Shown here: positions 18,512 to 25,131 of the stretch, in pieces
Numbering within the stretch: position 1 is the stretch's first letter
How the letters are laid out: each line of letters opens with the position of its first letter
Origin: Acanthamoeba sp. SK_2022b
Lineage: Eukaryota > Discosea > Longamoebia > Acanthamoebidae
Reading direction: 5' to 3'
NCBI GenBank assembly: GCA_027943245.1
Contig: JANDJZ010000712.1
Location: 1 to 25,131 of the forward strand
DNA length: 25,131 nucleotides
Notes under the pieces: model-generated
Databases searched by the model: none
Seen by the model: only the letters and a program-made list of their open reading frames with translations
Told to the model about the DNA's origin: nothing
Program-made: the position numbers and the translations under genes

Positions 18512-19763
18512 ATGCTTCGCTCTTTCATCGCTTTGGTTGTGGTCTTCGCTCTTTTCGCTTCGCTCTCACAGGCGTCGCTCGAGTCCAGCCTGCCGCCGAG
18601 CGGGTCTCTCAGGTCCGGCGCAGCGGCGCCCCTCGACCTCCGTCGGTGGGTCGGCAAGCGAGTGCTTCTCATTTCGGCTCACCCCGACGATATCGAAGCC
18701 GCAGTGGGCGGCACCATTGCCCTCCTCACCGCTCAAGGCACCGAAGTCTTCTACACCATCGCCACCAACGGGTACAACTTTTTTCATTTGTATTTTCAGA
18801 TACCAAGTCTTTATTTTTATTTCTTTTCCCATTTGTATTACCTGCGCACAGCGACAAGGGCTGCAGCAACCCTCTCTGCGCCGGCTGGTCTGCGGAGCAG
18901 ATCGCTGCCACGAGGAGACAAGAGGCCTTCAACGCCGCTCGCGTACGCGTCGCGTTCCCTCATGACGCCCGTTGCGTTCCCAGGTCGTAAATCTCACTCG
19001 CGTCGTGAGCAGGTGCTGGGCGTTCCCGAAAAGAATGTGCTGCTGCTGGACTATGAGGACAGCCAGCTCACCTCCTACCCCTTCGCTCAGGCATGTCTCC
19101 TCTCTCTCATCATTGCCGTTACCCATTCATCTGATACATGACTGGATTCAACAACCTTCAGGTCAAGGCTTCGATGATCGCCGCCATCAGGAGGTTCCAG
19201 CCGCACGTCGTGATGAGCTGGTGGCCCTACCCTCGCTTTGAGATGAAGGCCTCGCTCGGCTGGGCCGATCTCGGCTTCCACCCCGACCACCAGGTGCGCG
19301 CGGCGGTCACGCAACCGCACACGCCAACGCGTGCACTCTCGCTATTGGTCGAGAGTTTAACGCTAAGTTGCGCGTTTGGCGATAGGCTGCGGGTCGGTTT
19401 GCGTTGGAAACCCACTTCGAGGCTGGCCTGAGCCTTCTGATGCCCGAGATCGGCCCGTCGCCGGTCAATGTCGAGGAGTACTACATGTGGGACTTCATCA
19501 CTCCCTCGCACTTTGTCGACATCTCGCCCGTCATCGACACCAAGGTGCCTCTCCTATTATCCTTCATCGCCATCGCCGTCACGCCAAGCGTGCTGAGATG
19601 CTTGTGCGCTGGCGTGTAGATCAAGTCGTGGCTGGAGCACAAGACGCAGTACCCCAACACCACCGCCGTCAGCACGATGCTCACCAGCCTGGGCCAGAGG
19701 GTGGCGGCCTACGCTGGTGCCACCAACACGCGCTATGCTGAGGGCTTCCAGTTGTTCAGCTGA
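18512..19763 (+). CDS. Secreted LmbE/PIG-L family deacetylase
   Basis: Zinc-dependent N-acetyl sugar deacetylase fold, the same fold as PIG-L and bacterial MshB. Exons: 18512-18771, 18852-18942, 19013-19090, 19162-19293, 19386-19544, 19620-19763; 287 residues. Residues 1-22 form a signal peptide. The zinc/catalytic motif is SAHPDD (H57, D59, D60), and the second His motif is HPDH (183-186). The C-terminal segment HFVDISPVIDTKIKSWLEHK is the family's usual end. The closest pattern is bacterial-type LmbE rather than ER PIG-L, which has an N-terminal membrane anchor; here the signal peptide suggests secretion or a lumenal enzyme. The substrate is unknown. Intron 3 (19091-19161) requires a GC donor (CAG|GCATGT). 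An upstream in-frame ATG at 18464 would spoil the signal peptide, so I chose 18512. Confidence 0.9.
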
Positions 19764-19848
19764 ACGTCGTTTTCATTTGTCGTTTATTTAGTTGTATTTT
19801 TGTTGCTTTTCTGAACAATTTGGTCAAAAAAAAACAAAGCTTGCGCAG

Positions 19849-21206
19849 ATGAAGAGGACGATTGTGAGCATCGCCGGATCACCATCGATGTCTCGGTCGG
19901 TGCTATTGGGTCGCGCCGGCATCACGCTTGGTGTCAAATCACAAGCAAATGCCATTCGAGGAAGCGCTACTGTGCCGCTGCGCATGAAGTTCAATCGACT
20001 TGATTTGGTGCAGAAAGCATGGAGGAGTGGGAGGAGGATGCACAGCACGAATGCAACTCCTGCCAGCTCTTCATCTTCCACATCTTCGGCAACGGCGTCG
20101 CCCCCGTTCCCCGAGCTGCCTCCCGTTAGGCCCCGAGTTGAGCTTAAAAGAACAGACGACACAGTAGAGGTACCACACAATCAAATCTCTGCTCTGATTA
20201 TCTTGATTTTAATAACATTAAAACGAAACAATAAAATCAGAGAGATTATTTATTCATCCATTCTTGACTTGCAGATCGTGTTCAGGAAGAAGACGTTCTA
20301 CATGCTGTTGACCAGCGTGGCTGCCTTTGCGTTCCTCTACTCGACCGACTTCACCGCCTGGCTCTACCACGCGCTGCACAAGGACGAGCTCGAAGCCCAC
20401 TGGGCTGGCCGGTACCGCCCCAGCTGTCCTGTCCTCCTGTCCTGTCCTCCGCTCTGTGGCGGCCTGAGCATGTGTGGCCGATCGCTCGCGTTCGTGTCAG
20501 GCTGTACGACGAGTCGTATCAGCTGCTCCTGAAGCGATCCAAGCGACGGCTGCTCGAGGAGCGCAACTTCCTCGCCGCCAACGAGGACAGGGAGGCCCTC
20601 TCCCGCACCAACCTCGTACGCCTCGTCGGCCTGCCATCCCCACCGCCCACCCCTCACTCACTACTTATGAATTCTGTGTGTTGTCGTGGGCGACGCAGAG
20701 AGTGGTGAAGATAGAGCCCAAGCACACGTTCCTCACCTGGCGGTACAGCATCGCCAAGGACGGCTCGGTCGTCCACACCTTCAAGGTGCTCACTGGCCTT
20801 CGCCTTCTACATGTAGTGGCTTTTAATTTCGATTTCCGAAATGCTGAAACGTTTCCGAAACACGTTTGCGTCGCAGCTGTGGAAGTTTGACGTGCAGATC
20901 GACATCGACTACGCCCTGAAGGTGCACACGGCACAAGTCGGGAACGTGCGCGCTCGTGGCCTGCTGGGCTTCGAGGACATGCACCTCCTTGCCGCCGAGG
21001 TCAGTGCTCTTCTTGTGCTGTGCAGATGAAGATGGAGATGGTCAACGCTCACGTCGTGCTTTGACGCGAGTCAGGTGGTGCCACTTGCGCCCCAGACGTC
21101 CATTTTGCTGACCAAGAGGGAGAAGCCGCTCACGTTCGACCTCGGCCTGACTGCCTACCCGCCGCACCTCACCCTGCCCGACAAGTGGGCCATCGCCAAG
21201 CAGTGA
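19849..21206 (+). CDS. Probable mitochondrial inner-membrane protein, unknown function
   Basis: Not recognised. Exons: 19849-20169, 20275-20411, 20501-20615, 20699-20785, 20877-20999, 21075-21206; 304 residues, all in frame. The N-terminus is rich in Arg, Ser and Ala and lacks acidic residues for about 50 residues (RSVLLGRAGITLG, KAWRSGRRMHST), as in mitochondrial presequences. A Ser/Thr/Pro linker follows. Then comes one membrane segment (FYMLLTSVAAFAFLY, ~115-130) and a soluble C-terminal domain. That domain has a charged helix (LLLKRSKRRLLEERNFL) and a beta-rich part (FLTWRYSIAKDGSVVHTFK, DVQIDIDYALKV). The layout of presequence, one TM and a soluble domain resembles mitochondrial assembly factors. 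Its ATG is only 85 bp after the stop of the LmbE gene. Confidence 0.75.
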
Positions 21207-21364
21207 GCCGCCAGCCCTCCCCCCCTCCTTTTTTTTCCCCTCTCCACGTCGCTCACCCGTCTTCACACATTCGATCATCGCCGCCACCAATGGTTTCTGG
21301 TTTGCTGTTGCTGTTGCTGTACACAAAAAGGGGGGGAGAGAGAGAGAGAGAGAGAGCGACGTGG
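21207..21364. other. Convergent 3' spacer
   Basis: A 158-bp gap between two converging genes. It contains a polypyrimidine tract (21216-21250) and a G/GA-rich run (21328-21356), and no recognised poly(A) hexamer on either strand. The two transcripts may overlap at their 3' ends. Confidence 0.4.
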
Positions 21365-24300
21365 TCACATGAGCTCCTGCGGCACCGGCTGAGAGCCCTC
21401 GTGATGGTCCATCCACGGAGACGATGACGACGGTTCCACCTTCTCCGCGTGTGCGCAGCCGCCCGCCCGGCCCGCGTCGTGCGCGTCGGGCTGCGGCCGC
21501 AGAGCCTCCTCTTGCGCGGCGGTCGCCGCCGGCGATGGAGCAGCCGAGGCCGAGGCGGCGTCGGCCGCGTGTGTGGCGGCGTGGAAAGAGCGGCGCGCCC
21601 CGGCGTTGGTGGTCGTGTGCCCGCCCTGCGCGTCGTGTTTGGTGAAGGCCTCCCCGCGTAGTGTGGCCGCCCACTTGCAGGTGCTGCAGGCAACACGAGT
21701 TGCGAAGGAATGAGCTCAACAGAGACAGTGGAGAGGGGGAGAAGGTCGTATTACCTTACGATGTCCTTCATGACGGCGTTCATCTCAAAGGCGCGCTTCT
21801 CCTCCTTGCCCTTCTCCTGCCGCCGTAGCGCCGCCTTCATCTTGCGCAGCTTTTTCGAAGACAGCGACCTGTGCCTTCCAAGCGTTAATTCAGACAAAAA
21901 ACAAATTGAAATAAATAAAATTAATTAAAGTTTTGTTATTTTAAAAAACAAAAAAAAAGAGGAATAAAATAAAAGGCTAAAATAAACGAGATTTGGCGTA
22001 CCTGATAGTAGCGCATTTCCAGCCACGAATCATGGCCTCGCGCTTGTCCGGCGCCAGGGAGGGCTCGAAGACGCGCTCGCTGGTGCGCAACGCCTCCAGC
22101 TCCTCCGTGTCGCGCCACACGCCCGCCGCGAGGCCGGCCAGGAACACGATGCCGGCCGCCGTCGAGCGCGACGGGTTGCGCGGCCTGTTGAGCGGCCTGC
22201 TCAGGATGTCGGCCAGGAACTGGCACAGGAAGTCGTTCTGCACCAGGCCGCCGTTGATCCGCAACGGCTGCTCCGGCAGGATGGCCACCGCCTCGGCCAT
22301 CTCCATCAGATCGCTGATGCTACACGCGCGTCGACGCGTTCACTGTGTCAAACATGTGTCGCGCGCGTGCGATGTGTGATGTGTGATGGCGGGAAACCTG
22401 TAGGCGATGCCCTCGAGCATGGCGCGAACGATGTGGGCCTTGGTGGTGCTGGCCGAGAGGCCCACGATGACGCCCCGCGCCCCGCCGTCGCTCTGCGGCG
22501 CCCCGAGCCCGCTGAACGCTGGCACAAAGTAGACGCCCTGCGTGCTGGGCACCGACGCCGCGATGTCCGACGTCTCCTCCTCCTCCTCGAATATGCCCAG
22601 GTGGTTGCGCGACCTGTCGCCCACACGCCACCGCACAACAACGCTTCAGCCACTCTGCCTGCTTTTGTTGTGCTGTGCTGTTGTGCTGTGCTGTGCGCGT
22701 GAGGCAAGGAGAGGAGAGGAAAGAGAAGGGGAGGGGCACACCAGTTGACGACGGTGCCGATCGTGGAGGCGAGGCCCTCCATCATGTAGGTGGTCTTGTC
22801 GCCGATGGTCCACGCCACGAACGGATACAAGCCCTCCGGCGAACCGATCGGCACTGCGTCGAGCGAGAGCGAGAGGGAGGGGGGAGGTCAGCCGACGCGC
22901 ACGCGTGTTTGGAGGGAGCGGATAAGCGGGAGAGGGAGAGGGAGGGAGAGGGAGGGGAGGGGGGGGGGTTACCGCTGCCGGTGTTGATGTCGAGGAAGCA
23001 GCCGGTGCCGGCGGTGATCTTCGAGTCGCCGACCGAGAAGCAGCACTCCCCGAACAGGGCGGCGCCCTGGTCCGCGCAGTTGGCCTTGATGGGAATCGAA
23101 GCGCCAAAGAGCTCGGGCAGCGTCTTGTTTGTGTGCGTGTGTGTTTTGTGCGCGTGAGTGTCGGGGGGGGGCAATGCTACGGTGGAGGGTGTACCTCGCC
23201 AAAGTCGCCCGACGAGGGCTTGATCTCAGGCATGATGGACAACGGGATCCTGGCCGATGGGGGTCAGACAAGACACAAATGAAAGAAATAAAATAAATAG
23301 CTAAAATAAAAAGAGTATAAGAGCGTACTTGCACAGGTTGGTGATCGTCGTGTTCCACTTCATGTCGAACATATCCCACAGGCCCGTGCTCGAGATATTG
23401 CTGTAGTCCGTGGCGTGCACAGCACCTCCTGTTCAACGCGCCCCATTGTGTTAATTCTAATTTTCAAAAAAATCAATAAATAAATCAACACTAAAACAAG
23501 CGAAAAAAAATCGTATAAATGTAAAATAATAAAATAAAATATCAAATTAATGTGTCGTACCGGTGAATTTCCAGATGAGGTAGCTGTCGACAAGACCGAA
23601 GAGGAGGCGGCCCTCCTTGGCGTAGTGCTTCTTGTCGTCGGGCAGGCGCTGCAGCACCCACGCCAAGCGGGGCGTGATGTGCGTGGGCTGGAAGTGGTAG
23701 TTCTTGGCCAGCGCGAACTTGACCTTGTGCGTCATCCTGTACGCCACCGTCGCCGCCGAACGAATCCCTGCCGGCCGCCACCGATCGCGTCAGACGCTCC
23801 GCCTAGGCGCGTGTGCGTGTGCGTGTGCGGTGGTACCTCGGCAGGAGAGCGAGTCGTTCAATTGGCGGCAGTACTTGGCCGTGCGCGTGTCCTGCCACGT
23901 GATGAAGTTGCAGATCGGCTCTCCCGTCTCTCTGCACAGTGTGTTGTGGTGAGCCAGAGGAGAGAGAGAGAGGGAGCAGATCTCGCAGAGGGAGCAACGC
24001 ACTTGTCCCAGAGAATGAGCGTGTTGCGTTGGGTGGTGATGCCCATGGCGCAGATGTCGCTGGCGGTCACGCCGGCCTTGTCCATCGTCTTCTTGATCAG
24101 GTGAATCACCGTGTCCCACAGCTCCTGCACGATGCCCCCCCCAATACCACCACCAACACTCGGCGGTCATTCCAGAGAACACACGGGAGCCCCAACACAC
24201 GCACACGGGCCTGGGACGGAGATGGGCTGGTGACCGAACCTGTGGGCTCTGCTCTTCCTTGCCGGGCTCGTCGCGAATGGGCGTCAGGCCCTTGTAGCTG

Positions 24301-24745
24301 TCTGCAATGCAATTGGCGCTAAAATAAAATAAATAAAATAAAATAAAATAAAAAAACCGTGAGTGTGGCTTGGCGTGTGGTGTGGTGTGGTGTGGGAACG
24401 AGCTCCAACCCACCTTTCGTCGTAGATGAAGGCTTTGGCGCCCGTGGTGCCAACGTCGAGGCCCAGCAGGAGGCGCCCGACGGCCCTGGGCCTTTGCGCA
24501 CGGAGGCTCTCCTCCTCGCGCTCGCGCTTCAGCTGCTCCTCGAGCCCTTCGATCTGCTCCTCCAGCCGTGCCTGCTTGGCCTTGAGCGCCTCGATCCGGC
24601 GCTGCGGGTTCATGTGCTGGTTGTCCTCGTTCTCATGCACGTGCGAATGGCCAGAGCGAGGCTGCTCGCGATGGACATGACGGGGATGGTGCTGTGGCTG
24701 TGCAGCGTGCTCCTGTGGCTGCGGCCGTGTGGCTGGGCCTTCCAT
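21365..24745 (-). CDS. Glycerol kinase with His-rich/coiled-coil head and long tail
   Basis: FGGY-family kinase that phosphorylates glycerol to sn-glycerol 3-phosphate. Thirteen exons (- strand): 24745-24414, 24318-24240, 24124-24003, 23931-23837, 23767-23561, 23428-23329, 23249-23195, 23123-22973, 22853-22742, 22613-22398, 22319-22002, 21868-21755, 21683-21365; 739 residues, all in frame. The kinase core (~90-595) has [50 protein letters not shown] (catalytic Asp), [23 protein letters not shown] and [10 protein letters not shown]. Glycerol-type motifs (TQRN, WQDTR, VHATDY) favour glycerol over xylulose. The head (1-89) is His/Pro/Gln-rich and then a Glu/Lys coiled coil (48-82). The tail (596-739) starts with a basic helix ([19 protein letters not shown]) and ends in Ala/Ser/Pro-rich sequence. 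The joint at 21684-21754 has two possible donors; I chose the one that gives a clean stop. Confidence 0.9.
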
Positions 24746-25131
24746 TCCACTGGGCAAGGGTGTATGAAAATGGTAAAATAATTAAAATAATAAATAAACC
24801 CAAAAGGCCAAAATCAATTGGTGGCTGTTGAATGTGTGAATCGTGCGTGTTGGCAAGTGCTGGATTAGATAAAGTAATAACAGTTACAGTTCGCCAGAAC
24901 CAGACGGGACAGCCGTAACGGTTGAGCGTGGTGAAGCTCCGAAGAGTGCCATACCGAAACAGCGCCGTTTTGGCTCAAAAGGAAAGGAAATCTGGCAGGG
25001 ATCATCCTTGGCTGAGTACTTTCCGCAGGCTGGCGTGGCAGGTCAGACTGCCAAGGATCTCCGTGCTCTTGGAGAACTCCCTTGTATCCCGTCCTGCGCG
25101 ACTAGTATTGATTAAAAATTAAATCTTTTTT
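24746..25131. other. Right-edge spacer with glycerol kinase promoter
   Basis: Lies upstream of the glycerol kinase start. Bases 24770-24800 are A-rich with AATAAT words. The rest is not clearly intergenic: a + strand open frame from 24873 to a TAA at 25113-25115 has balanced composition (listed separately). The last bases end in a T run. Confidence 0.4.
24890..25115 (+). CDS. Possible terminal exon at right edge
   Basis: A plausible acceptor (TTACAG, ending 24889) opens a + strand frame of about 75 codons up to the TAA at 25113-25115. It contains stretches such as PKQRRFGSKGKEIWQGSS and LAEYFPQAGVAGQTAKDLRA. The composition looks protein-like, but there is no ATG in frame, and only about 145 bp separate it from the divergent glycerol kinase start. 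It could be the last exon of a tiny gene, a decayed fragment, or chance. No family is recognised. Confidence 0.25.

Noticed and set aside
21042..21719. Alternative frame for the last glycerol kinase exon
   Set aside because: It runs on into pyrimidine repeats without a sensible end. The chosen frame closes with a TGA at 21365-21367 and agrees with the splice phase.
1..25131. CRISPR arrays, insertion sequences, rRNA or tRNA genes, bacterial-style operons
   Set aside because: None seen. The only repeats are simple microsatellites and two short direct repeats. Genes are intron-rich and eukaryotic.

Overview
This window looks like nuclear DNA of a free-living amoebozoan, most likely Acanthamoeba. 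The coding DNA is GC-rich and cut by many short introns (about 50-170 nt, mostly GT-AG). The spacers are short and AT-rich, full of AATAAA/AATAAAAT-type runs, and the proteins are a mix of amoebozoan housekeeping and signalling families. The organism call is inferred from gene style, not from a database match. I rebuilt the gene models by hand from splice signals, reading-frame continuity and family motifs. Twelve of the thirteen models close into an uninterrupted frame; the gene at 4006-4468 does not.

Layout. 356-2414 (-) ArfGAP protein; 2850-3618 (+) PIG-P, divergent from it; 4006-4468 (+) small secreted protein with an unresolved or broken frame; 4746-6221 (-) soluble inorganic pyrophosphatase; 6406-7955 (-) SLC25 mitochondrial carrier; 8165-8721 (-) unknown 138-residue protein; 9198-9626 (-) secreted 94-residue Cys-rich protein; 9735-11638 (-) GH13 alpha-amylase-type enzyme; 11861-13027 (-) PP2C phosphatase. 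The strand then switches: 13273-14477 (+) Cys-rich protein with a CRIPT-like zinc region; 14786-17196 (+) TBC1D22-type Rab GAP; 17354-18329 (+) Ras GTPase; 18512-19763 (+) LmbE/PIG-L deacetylase; 19849-21206 (+) mitochondrial membrane protein of unknown function. Finally 21365-24745 (-) is a glycerol kinase with long N- and C-terminal additions. A possible terminal exon lies at the right edge.

I do not see one pathway cluster. Some themes recur. Membrane traffic and small-GTPase control is represented by the ArfGAP, TBC and Ras genes. N-acetylglucosaminyl-PI chemistry is represented by PIG-P and, in fold only, by the LmbE protein. Carbon and phosphate metabolism is represented by pyrophosphatase, amylase and glycerol kinase. 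Genes are very tightly packed: some stop-to-start gaps are only 86-109 bp.

The most interesting observations are a Ras protein with alanine at the Gly12 position; three introns that seem to need a GC donor; a glycerol kinase with a His-rich/coiled-coil head and a 144-residue tail; a Rab GAP with a membrane segment after its TBC domain; a Cys-rich protein joining an unrecognised N-terminal domain to a CRIPT-like zinc region; and direct repeats in two promoter regions. I did not find a convincing new multi-gene system.
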